This document shows, one piece after another, positions 1 to 10,589 of a DNA stretch of 36,558 nt. The notes under the pieces are model-generated. The model was not told the DNA's origin and searched no databases. It saw nothing but the letters and a program-made list of their open reading frames with translations. The first letter of the stretch is position 1; each line of letters begins with the position of its first letter. This DNA comes from Balamuthia mandrillaris (lineage: Eukaryota > Discosea > Longamoebia > Balamuthiidae). The DNA lies in assembly GCA_031835245.1 (NCBI GenBank), contig JAVKOQ010000449.1, positions 1 to 36,558 of the forward strand, written 5' to 3'. The position numbers were made by a program, and so were the translations under genes.

Positions 1-1069
1 GGAGAAGGTGGTTGAAGCAGGTATGTGCTTGGGGCAGCCTGCAATCATGAAATGTAACATTAGGCAAGGAAAAGGTTAACGAGCGTGAGAAGTAGAAGAT
101 AGTACCGATCGTCATCATTCCCATGCCGGGCAATTATAAATTGAAGTTTACCAAGACCACCAATAGGAGCGCGGTCGCTCCCTGTGCTAAAGAAAAGTAA
201 TTTTTTCTTTTGCTCCAAGGTAAAGCTATGTACAATCTCCCAGAAGTTTCTTTGCCAAGACGCCGCAATAAGTGTAAGAATACCACAACAATGAAGCGAG
301 GTGAAGGAAAACGCACTTAATTACAGGATGGTCTGGGTGATACCCACTGTCATATGAAGTCACTTTCTCTAATTCCTCAAAGTCCAGGACGGGACTGCCG
401 CAAATGAGAAGCTCCAACTCTTCAGCCCTGAACAACTGGGATGTGGAGGAAAGCTTAGCCAACAATCAAGCGTAAGCATGGATATAAATAAATACCTTAA
501 ATCCAGGACTCATGCAAACTGTTTGAAAACCTTTGATAAAGGATTGGAACTGTCTTTCTACAGAGCGCTTCAAAAGGTACTCAATGTACAAGTTAACGTA
601 CTCTGTTCCCCACGTGTTGTCAGTAAAACTGCTAGGAAACCTCAAGACAACAGCTGGAGGTTCAAAAATAACCAAATTATCAATACCTTCGCGATTTGCG
701 TTTGTGACGGGAATGCTTTCTCCATCAGGTTTTAAATCGTAAGTTTTGCGCTCGCCAAATACCTCATACGTGATCTGGAAATTCATTGCAAAAACATCCT
801 CGACGTCGTCACCAGGATATTCGAGAAGTTTCCGCAGCCCGTGTGCCAAACCCTGTCCCTCTATTTTGTCAGAAATAGTGGCTGGAAAGATGCTGGCTTA
901 GTTGGAATTACTTATACGTACAGGATTAATGCCAGCGAGGTCATCCATGGTAGGAGTGTGGTCATCACACAACTTTTTGTAGATGATAAAAGGAAAATGA
1001 ACATCCAAAATTACTCCATTGTATATGGCTAGTCCCAAAATCTTTTTCAAAATAAGTACGGGCAGTAAT

Positions 1070-1114
<45 letters not shown>

Positions 1115-3378
1115 TACAATCCCGATGAGCTCAAACTCCAGAAAGTCAGTAGAGTTACTGTTAAACCAGTAAACTCTTGTATCTTCGTTGTACGTGAACA
1201 TGCCTATGAAATGTGTGAGAAGGGTTTAAAACGGAGCAAAGATCTTATTTACGAACCATATTTGGGGTCAAATATCTCACGCAATATCAACTGGAAAAAT
1301 TCCTTTTGTACACCACCTTCGTCAATAGCTTCTTCACCAACAAAGTGGACTCTTAATTCTTTCTTAAGATCTGCAGGATCATGCCGACTAATCTGCACTC
1401 GGACCATTAACAACGCAGAAGACTAAAGAGGATAAAAGGATAGGAACGAACCTCTGAAAGAGAGTCTTGTATCAGGTTCTCTCTTCTTATTTTAAATACA
1501 AGAGCAGGAGCAGAGAGAACGTTCATAAAAACGGTTTGGCGGAATGCTTCCTGTAGTAGCATCAATGTTTAAATTAAGTTGCATGGCTTTACTCCCTTCT
1601 CCCTCTCTCTCTCTCTTTCTCTCTCTCTCATCCCTCATTTCGTTCCAAAGGGAGGTACCCGTCTAAGCAGTTGCTGTTCCACTAGTGATTCTAGTTGCAG
1701 AATCTTACTTTTTGTGTCCGGGTTCAAAACAAAAGGATAGTCGCAGAAAGAAAACCTTTAAAGGAGGGTTTGGTTAGCTGTCTAACTGACATCAAAGGAT
1801 TATTTAAAACTTACCCTGTCTGATTTCTCCAGTTCGAAAAGTCGTCCTTCAAGTCCTTTATTTCCATGCGTTCATTTACCAAATCGTTGTAGAACTCATT
1901 ATATGGAATTGTCTTTCCTTCTTCAGAAGCAGCGTCTAGAAAAGAAAAGCATTAATTTGTTGAAGGGAGAGGGAGAAAGGGAGGGAAATTACATAGTAAG
2001 GACAGAACACGGGTGGCGGCAGGGATATACAAATCTTCTTGGAGAGAAGGAATGAAAGGAGGTTGTAAAATACGAAAGGTAATGTACTGTTGGACCATAA
2101 CTAATACTGTACGTAAATGGTCCACTGTAAAACTGTGCATGATAAATACGCTTAATAAATAAGGAAGAAGAAAACGGGTGTAAGGAGGGATAAAACGTTA
2201 CTTCTTCCACCAATTTACTAAGATATCACGAGAATGAGCGGGCATTGCTCCAACACACAGAAAAAGTGGACCAAGGATAGATTTGTGATAATCGGGATTC
2301 ATCAACAACGGATTCTGCAAAAAGGCTCACTACTGATCAACATATGGAAGAAAGGGAGAGGACGGGCGGGAAGGTACCTCCAACACTATAAACAGGGGCC
2401 GCAGCGATTCCGCGGTAACAAGCCGAGGTGCGGATATTTTCATATTTCCCAAAAGCCGCTCTTGTGCGCCCATTAAAATATTCAACACACTGGAGTTTGG
2501 CTAGCAGAAATATAGACGGTCAGCACCAGTAAATAGAGAGGAGAGTTGAGGAGGGCAGAACCAGTGCTTGAATAAGTTGATAAAACTCAGCAATTGCTTC
2601 AAAGTTGAGGTTGGATGTTTCTTCGGTTGGGGGGCTTCCGTTCAACTTCAAGGATGCACACTATGAGTGAATGTACAGAAACAAATAGAAGCCAATGGAA
2701 GTAAGGTGCCTTACCAAAAAGCTAAAACCTAAGGACTCGGGAGTGGAAAACCTGGAGCCCAACAAGCGTATAAGTGGCGTATAGTTGCTGCTGATCTTAG
2801 CTTCTTCAACGAGAGCCCTGATTTCCTCCAAGTCAAGTGTAGGAATATCGGAGGCCATCGCAGTTGGCGCAGGTGTGGCGCTGGCTTTTGGCGTGAACGT
2901 AGAAGTGGGAGTGGGTGTTGACGAAGGAGCTGGCGTAGGAGTGGTTGTTCTGCAAAGGTGCTGTTGGGTGCGGGCCAAGGACAGCGCCAGAGCAGCAGCG
3001 TCATTTGGTGATTTCTTGTTGCCAGCTGGGGAGTGCAAAACACAAAGAAAAAAAAAGAGACAAAGTAAGATCTTGCCTAACAAGAAGGACTTCGAGGAAG
3101 CAGCAGTAACACTCACCTGAGGCACAGTAAGGGTTCGTGCAACGAGGGTCGCCACAACCTTGTGTCAACTGATGAAAGTATCTAAGTTTGTTTAGGGTTA
3201 GTTCGTGTTAAAGGGTGTGAAATGAAATTGAATGTCCTCCTCCTTCTCTTGTGTGAGAAGCGAAGAAGGCCAGTATTTACCTGGTAACATTGGCACGGAA
3301 GATTTCTTGAGGAGAACTGCCTGTGGAGCTTGGGGTCTCGAGGTCCATGCCCTCTGACCGTGGGTTTGACTGCTGCAT
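1..3378 (-). CDS. UBE3A: UBE3A/E6AP-type HECT E3 ubiquitin ligase, C-terminus cut by window start
   Basis: HECT ligases accept ubiquitin from an E2 on a catalytic cysteine and pass it to substrates. Several exons read on the minus strand match UBE3A in order. The start ATG is at 3378 and the first exons are about 3378-3281, 3181-3117 and 3025-2715, with phases that agree. They encode an N-terminal AZUL zinc domain with all four cysteines (GCG, RCT, YCA, HLC). The central helical region lies at about 2640-1820. The HECT domain follows with [23 protein letters not shown] near 1350, [14 protein letters not shown] near 1190, LGLAIYN near 1020, [13 protein letters not shown] near 820 and [16 protein letters not shown] near 400. 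The last visible exon (38-1) carries the catalytic cysteine in AHTCFNHLL; about 35 residues are missing beyond the edge. It is divergent from the exosome gene at 3725. Some central exon borders were not resolved. The family assignment is firm because AZUL plus HECT is diagnostic. Confidence 0.93.
1073..1111. repeat. (GA)n microsatellite in a UBE3A intron
   Basis: About 18 GA units on the plus strand. On the transcribed strand this is a CT tract upstream of the acceptor of the exon that encodes LGLAIYNG, so it may serve as an extended pyrimidine tract. Similar CT/GA tracts occur in the first intron of the neighbouring exosome gene and in the PRP38/PWP1 promoter. Confidence 0.9.
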
Positions 3379-3724
3379 AGCGCCTGACCACAAACGTTGC
3401 AACTGACCAAGCAACCAAGCAACCAAGCAACCAACCAGCCACCCAGGGTAGCTGCCACCTTGCTGCTGCTCCTCTTTTCGCTTTCCTCTCTGGCCTCTGG
3501 TGGTGGCCGCGTTGCTTGCTTGGGTTGGGTTGGGGTAAAGGGGGGCGGCGGCGCGCGGATAGAGCAAAACACAATTACCCCTCATGTAATCGATCGTAAG
3601 ATTTCCTTTTTGTCTGAATGCCCATTGGTTGGTCGGAATAGAAAAAACAAGAAAGAAAGAAAACAGAACACCAACCACACCAACAAGGAGAGCGGCAAAC
3701 AGCTCACACACAACAACCCTTATT
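3379..3724. promoter_or_regulatory. Shared upstream region of UBE3A and EXOSC9 (putative bidirectional promoter)
   Basis: The 346 bp between the two divergent start codons must hold both promoters and 5' leaders. It includes a short direct repeat (gcaaccaa repeated near 3412-3436) and GC-rich, pyrimidine-rich stretches. No clear TATA box was seen. The regulatory role is inferred only from gene layout. Confidence 0.5.
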
Positions 3725-3972
3725 ATGAGCGGAGTAGCAAGCGGTGGTGTTGGTGCGGCGAGCGTCAGCGGTGGCGGCACAAGTGGTGGCAGTTTAGTGA
3801 GTCGCGCAAAAGAGCTGAGCACCAACGAAAGAGACTTCATTCTTGCCTCGCTACTTGAAAGCAGGCGGGTAGATGGGAGAGGCCTTTTTGACTTTAGGGC
3901 ATTGCGGCTTACGTTCGGGCATGAGCCTGGACATTGTCAGCTTCAGTTAGGGCAAACACGGTAAACATCTCC

Positions 3973-4005
<33 letters not shown>

Positions 4006-5293
4006 TGCTCTCTCTCACTCCTGGCCTTATCGCGACATCACCTGCACTAGTATTTATGTAGTAGTATCTTGTCAAGTGGTTGAGCCCTACGCAGACCGCC
4101 CAACGGAAGGCTTCTTTCACTTCAACACTGAATTCTCGCCGATGGCAGATCCTCTTTTTGAGGGGGGAAGGTCTCCTTTTTTGTTTTGTCGCTATTTTCG
4201 CTCCACGTTTTGCCTCACCAACGGTAAGACTTGGCTAATAATAACAAACCCAACAGACCATCGGAAGGAGCCATAGAACTGGGCCGCATTGTGGAAAGGG
4301 GTTTGCGGGAGAGTAGAGCAATAGATACAGAGGCGCTTTGTATTAAGGCCGGAGAGAGTGTTTGGGCCATTCGTTGTGATATTCATGTGTTGGACAACGG
4401 TGGAAACCTTATTGACAGTGCCAGCATCGCCACCATGGCTGCCCTCCTCCACTTTCGCCGCCCTGACGTTACCATTGATGGAGACAACGTTATTGTGGTG
4501 CGTGCTACCATTACCACTCCCACAACCACTTTGATCCCTTTCTCTATTTCTTTGCTTATACTGTTTTTGTTTGGTTTTATTTGGTTTTGTTTGTTTTGCT
4601 TCTTATTCCAAGCATCCATTTAGCGAGCGGGAGCCCGTGCCACTGAGCATTCACCATGTCCCGATATGCGTGACGTTTGGTTTTTTTCAGCAAGGGCAAT
4701 ACCTAGTGGTTGATCCCTCCTGGAAAGAAGAACAAGTGATGGAGGGCAGAATGACCGTCATACTTAACACTCACAAGGAGATATGTGGCGTACAAAAGGG
4801 AGGTGGCACTCCCTTGGATCTTGATACGATCCTCCGATGCAACAACATTGCCGCTGTAAAGGTTGCTGAGCTTTCCAGTGCCATCGAGCGAGCAATGGCA
4901 ACTGCAGCCACTGGTAAGCTAGCTACCTCTACAGAACCAACAGCCCCTCTACAGTACATCGCTGCCCATGAATACACTCCTATCCCTCTCCCTCAGGAGC
5001 AGCAGCAGGAGGAATCGCTGCCCTGTGTAGCTGAAGAGCTGATGCTTTGCGAAGGACACCAAACAAATCAACGGAGGAAGAACCTGCAAGAGGAAGAGGA
5101 GGAGGAAGATGAAGATGAGGAAGAAGGAACCTCCAAGCTACATACGTCTCACTTTTCAATTGGAGAGGGGGGACAGTCGCAATGGGAATCGCCTCGCCAC
5201 GAACATTCCCTAGATGATGTTGCAAGTTCAGACAGTGAAGAAGAAAGTGTAGAGGTGCTTGTCTTGGGAGAGAAAAGAGCTGATGGTCGGTAG
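3725..5293 (+). CDS. EXOSC9: Exosome complex subunit RRP45 (EXOSC9/PM-Scl-75)
   Basis: This is one of the six RNase PH-like ring subunits of the RNA exosome, which in eukaryotes form the barrel that threads RNA to the catalytic subunits. There are four exons: 3725-3960, 4051-4170, 4257-4497 and 4613-5293. Phases agree and give 425 residues, close to the human protein. Family blocks seen in order are ESRRVDGRGLFDFRALRLTFG, VSCQVVEPYADRPTEGFF, GRIVERGLRESRAIDTEALC, ALLHFRRPDV, then PVPLSIHHVPICVTFGFFQQ. After the RNase PH fold comes an acidic tail with a Glu-rich run near 5090-5130 and a terminal SDSEEE followed by a Val/Leu-rich stretch, as in the human protein. Start choice: first ATG in frame, at 3725. 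The gene converges on the small ankyrin gene downstream. Confidence 0.95.
3979..4010. repeat. (CT)n tract in EXOSC9 intron 1
   Basis: A CT-dinucleotide run in the sense direction of the gene, about 40-60 bp upstream of the intron acceptor at 4050. It matches the pattern of pyrimidine-rich introns in this block. Confidence 0.8.
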
Positions 5294-5359
5294 GCATTTA
5301 ACTCCTCTCGCTTTCTTAACCTGTTTAAAAAACATATCCCCCTTGGATGCAACAACATC

Positions 5360-5483
5360 TGCTCTCTGCTCTCTGCTCTCTGCTCTCTGCTCTCTGCTCT
5401 CTGCTCTCTGCTCTCTGCTCTCTCTGCTCTCTCTGCTCTCTCTGCTCTCTGCTCTCTGCTCTCTGCTCTCTGCTCTCTGCTCT
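5360..5483. repeat. Heptanucleotide satellite (TGCTCTC)n between convergent genes
   Basis: About 17 tandem units of TGCTCTC, with three 9-bp variants (TGCTCTCTC) in the middle. It lies between the EXOSC9 stop (5293) and the stop of the convergent ankyrin gene (5609), so it is probably 3' flanking or 3' UTR sequence. Open frames across it on both strands are artefacts of the repeat. Confidence 0.92.
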
Positions 5484-5608
5484 TCCTCTCGCCCACAGAA
5501 GTGGGGAACGAAGTAATGCATAACTGTGCAGCGTAACATAACATAAGGCGTACAATAAGGGAGTTAGTTGGTGGGAGGTGAGGCCTTGCTTGTGCTTCAT
5601 GATTTTGA

Positions 5609-6315
5609 TTAGTCGGAGCCTTCGTCCTCTTCCTCCTCATCTTCGGGGATGTCATAAGCAACTACCGTAAGGCTAGCTGTGAGCAAGAGGAGCGATCGCA
5701 ATGAAAAAAAATAAATAAAGAAAGAGCGTACTGGTGGACACTGGCTGAACAAGATTGGCAATGCTAGAATTTTTGGCAAGACTGACTGGCCTCTTCTCCT
5801 CCTTATTCAAGATATTGACATCAGCGCCAGCAGCCAAGAGGGCTTTGACAACTTCCTCGCTTCCTTTCCAAACAGCCTTTGGCGTTCAAGGAGAGCACTC
5901 AGGTTAGTGGGTGTAACAAAGGGGCCGTTGGCATAGCACACCGCAGGGAGAAGGGCCAACTGCGCCACTTGCTGCTCTTACCTTATGCAACGGAGTGTCC
6001 CCCAGTTTATTAGTGGCGTTGACCTGAATCTTGGGGTGAGCCAGAAGAGTCTTGACGGCTGTTTCAACATGTTGCCAATTTTAGGGACAAAGTTCCATCA
6101 AGAGGAGGGGAAGGGAGGACAGAGAGCAAGAGAGAACCATCGAGGTGACCACCGGCGGAAGCGTAGTGTAAGGCTGTGTTACCTAGAGCGGCATCTTGTT
6201 GGTTGACATCGACAGCCGTCTTGCTTAGCTCTGCCAAGTCATCGGCGTAACCGGCTTTTGCAGCTTGGAAAAGAGCGTCGTTGAGAGAGGTGGAAGGAGC
6301 TTCAGCCTGTTGCAT
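5609..6315 (-). CDS. Small ankyrin-repeat protein with acidic C-terminus (155 aa)
   Basis: Four exons on the minus strand: 6315-6138, 6058-5982, 5876-5732 and 5676-5609. Splice sites and phases agree and give 155 residues. The protein is almost entirely ankyrin repeats: LGNTALHYASAGGHLDAVK, then LGDTPLHKAVWKGSEEVVK and LLAAGADVN. It ends in an acidic tail (IPEDEEEEDEGSD). Small ankyrin proteins of this kind occur across eukaryotes, usually as protein-binding adaptors or chaperones, but the partner cannot be read from sequence. The ATG at 6315 is the first in frame. An acceptor-like sequence just after it (polypyrimidine then AACAG) leaves open a further upstream exon. The gene converges on EXOSC9 and diverges from the large ankyrin gene. 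Confidence 0.85.
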
Positions 6316-6750
6316 TAAAAAGAAAGAAGAGGGCAGGGCTGCTTGCAAACAACAGTGTTACCGGCAAAAAAAAAAAAGGGGGGGGGGAAGGAAGGAGGAC
6401 TTTGGGCGGTGTGCGGGGTGGTGCTCAAAAGACCCGAAGCCTGCTGCGGCCCCTCATCATAACCCACAAGCAGCTTTATTTCATATTAACCAATGAATTG
6501 AATAAGGGAACACTTTGTCCAGAAGCTTACATCATGGGCCGAAAGTTTGCTGTGGACAATTGCAGCTGTGTGAATCCGTCAGATCTGTGCGCCGCCTTTT
6601 CCTGTAGGGATAGACCAATCGAGGGTTCTTGCGGACTCGCGCCGTTTCGTCCAAGTCCGTCGAGGAGGACATCGAGGCAAACTACTCTCTGAGCCTTAGC
6701 TAGGCCCTCAGTTCGATGGCCACAGGTCGCTATCACTGCATCATAACGTA
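6316..6750. promoter_or_regulatory. Intergenic region between the two divergent ankyrin genes
   Basis: 435 bp with an A12/G10 homopolymer near 6367-6388. It must contain the 5' flank of both ankyrin genes. An open plus-strand stretch (about 6533-6690, cysteine-rich) could be an upstream exon of the large gene but no splice evidence ties it in. No core promoter motif was recognised. Confidence 0.35.
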
Positions 6751-9700
6751 ATGGAGGAAGAACAGGCCGCCTTAATTCATCATGAGAAAATCAACAAAAA
6801 GGTTCTGCCAAACGAGCTTCACACAGAGATTCACGCCGGTCCCTCCAGGTTACTCCCACTTACGTCTCCCCAACAATCTCTCGCAGCATTTCGTCCAGAA
6901 AAGGGGGCACTTCCAGAGCCTCTCCAGGGAGGCTAAACAGAGTTCGATCTGTTACCTCTTTAAAACCCGAAAACCACAGCGGAACTCGGCGTGAGGCCAT
7001 AGAAGGCAAATCAAAACATACAAACCAACGGCAAACGTCCACCAGCGAAGAAACAACGATAAATCTCTCCTTGGATAAACTTAAACGGAGTGGGAAAGGT
7101 TCCACCCGGCCAAAAACTCGTTCTCGCCGACCGCATCACCACCCAAAGAATGATCGAAGGACATCTCCTCCACATACTGGCTCCTCTGAAGCTCCTCCAC
7201 ATTCGAAGAGAAATCACGAAAGGAGTAAGAGACGTCATCATAGTAGGAGAAAAGGAGAGGAGGGAGACCACCGTTCGTATGAACGATGTGAGGAGGTAGA
7301 ACAAACACCACTTCCTGAATATGCGAGGGTACTGCCACACGTTTTCCCAACCGCAAGTTCCGCAGGTGAGGAGCAGAGAGTGCTCTTACCGACACTACTC
7401 CTACCGCCAGCCACAATGGACACTGATGTGGGGCCTGCTGCCGTTGGTGAAGGCGATGCTAATGCCAATACCAATGTGGGTACTCTAACGCGAGGGAAAC
7501 AAAACTGGGCGTGCAAGGAAGGGGCAGAACAAGACTCATCATGTCAAACATCAAAGCGGCTGTCGCAACCCCAAAGTCGCCAAGAGGAAGGACCGCAAGG
7601 CAGCTACAGTACTTCTGACTGTGGTTTTCCCTTTTCCCAGGACTCCAGCCCCGAAGATCAAGGCCAATCGTTAAGCAAACAAAAAGGTACAATTGAAGAT
7701 GAACAAAGTGGTGTTTCTGATGACAAACACAGAACAAGAGGCGGGGTTGATGAGACATGTAGCGACAACGCACTTGGTGGAGAGTTTCGTGGTGATGAGA
7801 ATGAAGCTCAAACCGCAGATCAGGATGAATACTTTTGGGAACAGGTTGAATCGTTAAGAAAAGGGTATTCATCAGAGGAATGTGATGACACGGATCACCT
7901 GAATAGAGAGATGTTAGAAGAAGAGAGGTTGTGGGACTCCCTGGAAAGGCAAAGATTGAAGGAGGATGAGCTGGCGCGGCGTGAAAAGCAGACCTTTGGC
8001 TGCCATCCCGAGTCTTTATTCAATACGTTGCACAGCACTGCGGAGAACGAGGGTGATTCCTTCGTTGCTCAAACCCAGCTTGTTCAACCCATTGCTTCGG
8101 GAAAGGAGGCAGCTGTACTGGGAGGTACTGGTAACCTTGCTACCATTAGAGATGATTTTCCAGTAGACGAAACATTGGACAAAAAACATTCTGCTATTTT
8201 AATGGCTCTGCATCCTCAAAACAATAGAGAAGTTAATGTACTTACTCTGTTCGAAGCAAACGGATTACCAGGTAACTTCGCTTTCGTGTCAGTTGTGGTC
8301 ACGAACCTTGTGAATGACTGACCTTGTCCATCCACTCTGGTAGCATTTAGGCAGTATTACTGCGTAGTGCGGTGGGGGGATGCCAAGGTCAAAACAGACC
8401 TAAGTTCCCAATCCTCCTCCCCCGCTTGGAACCTGATCTTTATAATGTATGTCAACTAGGATAAGAGGATTCTTCTAGTTTAAGACTAAATGGTTCCCAA
8501 TTGCACCTCTCTGTACCATAATAGTCCTGCTGCACTCTTGGATGAAGGCACTAGGAATCTTCAACGGTTGAACCTGATTATAATTGAGGTGTTCTGCAAA
8601 AAAAGGCTGCTGGATGAGTTGATGGGTTTAGTGAAACTTAAATCAGCGAGCAATACTGCTCAATGGTTCCCCTTGGTTTCAAAGAAAAAGGAATTGACGG
8701 GAGGGCAGCTTAAACTGCAATACCAGGTGCGTCTGCAGTTGTACCTTCTTATAAGAATAGTTTTTTTTAACGAGTTAAGCAGGCAACATCAGCTGCACAG
8801 CGATTGAACCAGCAACTGCTCGCAGATCAACAAAACTTAAAGCAGAAGGAATTGAGAGAATTGCTAGATGCTTATTCAGTGCCTAGTTGCCCGATTCTGT
8901 TTCTTGAACGTCACAAGGAGAGTATTGCCTCTTCGCCATCCGATTTCGTGGTTGTTCAAGCACAACGGGAGGGATCTTATCCGCAGCAAATTGCCAGCCA
9001 ATCCCGCATAGACTTCTCTCTGCTTGAAGCTGCCCTTGCAAACAGTACAAACGATCCCGGCGTAGCCTGGGCTAACTACAATGAACAAACATTTCTACAT
9101 TTAATGTGCCTACAAGGCAACCCTGCCATAGTTGCTCGCCTTATTGATAACGGAGCCGACATCAATGCTTTGGATGGGAAAGGCTCAACTCCATTGCATC
9201 TAGCTGCAGCAAACGGTCATTTAGGTACGCAAGCACCAGCCTCACGTAAGCGCACATGTTCCTCTTTTTTTTTCCAATCCCTCGTGCGTTTATTATCACA
9301 ATTGGATGTAGTACAATAGCAGTGCTAGCTAATGATCTAATAAGAATGTGTTAAGGTTTTGCTGGACCGACACGCCGATCCCAACGTGGAAGAGCCATAC
9401 AACAGGTGCTCCCCGCTTCATCATGCTGCCCAATACAACCAAACACAGGTTTTGCAGCTGCTGATTGAGAGTGGCGCAACAGTGGATCATAAAGACAGAA
9501 ATGGCGTTCTGCCCATTCATAAAGCAAGCGCACAGGGGCACCTTGAGGCCGTACAAATCCTGTTGGGAGCAGGAGCCTTTCTTCATGCTGAGGATCGTGA
9601 GGGAAACAACGCCTTCTTATTGGCCTTGCTGAGCGGTCATTCCCAGGTGTCCGCCTATCTGCTTGAACAAGGGGCGGATGGGCGGTGCCACAACACGGCG

Positions 9701-10399
9701 GGAGACACGCCGCTCTGGGGCGCCGCGCTCCACCTGGACAAATGCATGGTCGAGAAAATTTTATGTGCTAGCAAGAAGTATGGCATTGACCTCAACTCCC
9801 AAACAGGCAAGCACAAACAAACACTCCTGCATCGCTGTGTGCTAATGCTAGAAGATCAGAAAGCCAAAGCGGTTATCAAGCTTTTGATTAGCATGGGCGC
9901 AAATGTCAACGTTTTAAACGGTGAAGGCAAAACGCCACTCTTTCTTGCAGCCTACCTGGACCGCTTTCCCCTTGCACGCATGTTGCTGAAGAGGTACAAT
10001 GCAGCTGCGGATGTTAGGGACGCAGCCCAGAACACCGCCTTATTTTTTTGTAGTACCCCTCGCATGGCCAAGCTCCTCTTGAAGCATGGGGCAGAGGTCA
10101 ACGCTGTAAACCTTAGCGGCAATACTCCACTACATGCTGCCTATTGCTTCCACGGGGCCAGTGTTGCTTGGGTTCTTCGTCAAGCTGGTGCTTCCACCGC
10201 TGTCCTGAACTGCAATAATAACTCCCCAGAAGACCTCCTCTGGTCCTATGGTATCTCTGCGATTACCGTCTCCTGCACGCCTTTGATGGCGAGTGGGGGC
10301 AATGCTGCTGCCACTAACAGCCCCGCAAGACTCGATCAAAGGACCCTCTTTGGGGGTCTTCACATCCCCAAAGTTACCTCCTTCTCCCCAAAGGAATAG
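6751..10399 (+). CDS. Large ankyrin-repeat protein with disordered N-terminal half (about 1,048 aa)
   Basis: Proposed exons are 6751-6848, 6899-8271, 8548-8726, 8783-9224 and 9345-10399, with phases in agreement. Exon 2 is one long open frame of about 457 codons. The first 200 residues are Ser/Arg-rich, basic and probably disordered, followed by an acidic region and a charged helix (LEEERLWDSLERQRLKEDEL) likely to be coiled coil. The C-terminal half has eight or more ankyrin repeats, including GSTPLHLAAANGHLECVKVL, CSPLHHAAQYN, GVLPIHKASAQGHLE, KTPLFLAAYL and GNTPLHAAY. No enzymatic domain was recognised; the architecture suggests a scaffold or adaptor. The start at 6751 depends on a 50-bp first intron, the same size as the smallest PWP1 intron. 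The 276-bp intron 8272-8547 has a weak acceptor. These two borders are the least certain. Confidence 0.8.
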
Positions 10400-10589
10400 T
10401 TGTGTGAACCATCACAATTATTACGCCATATAGAATAATAATAAGTATATAATAATATAATAATAATACATAAGCGAATAAACCAATAAATTAAAGGGAA
10501 AAAAAAAAGAGAAGAGAAGAGGAGGACACAAACAAGGAAGAGCTACCCCTCTGCTGCTTGGCGGAACCTTTCCCAACTAGCTGGCCCCC

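Noticed and set aside
3182-3200. Telomere-like tttagggttag in a UBE3A intron
   Set aside because: Only about one and a half units, next to a splice acceptor; chance is likely.
5149-5661. Minus- and plus-strand frames rich in RAESREQ or LLSALCS repeats
   Set aside because: They are translations of the heptanucleotide satellite and keep open only because of its period.
6527-7416. A chain of minus-strand open frames with globular-looking sequence and an AATAAA near 6475
   Set aside because: It needs several frame changes and has no ATG start, while the plus strand is open for about 457 codons over 6899-8271 and joins in phase to the ankyrin exons. The minus frames are best read as shadows.
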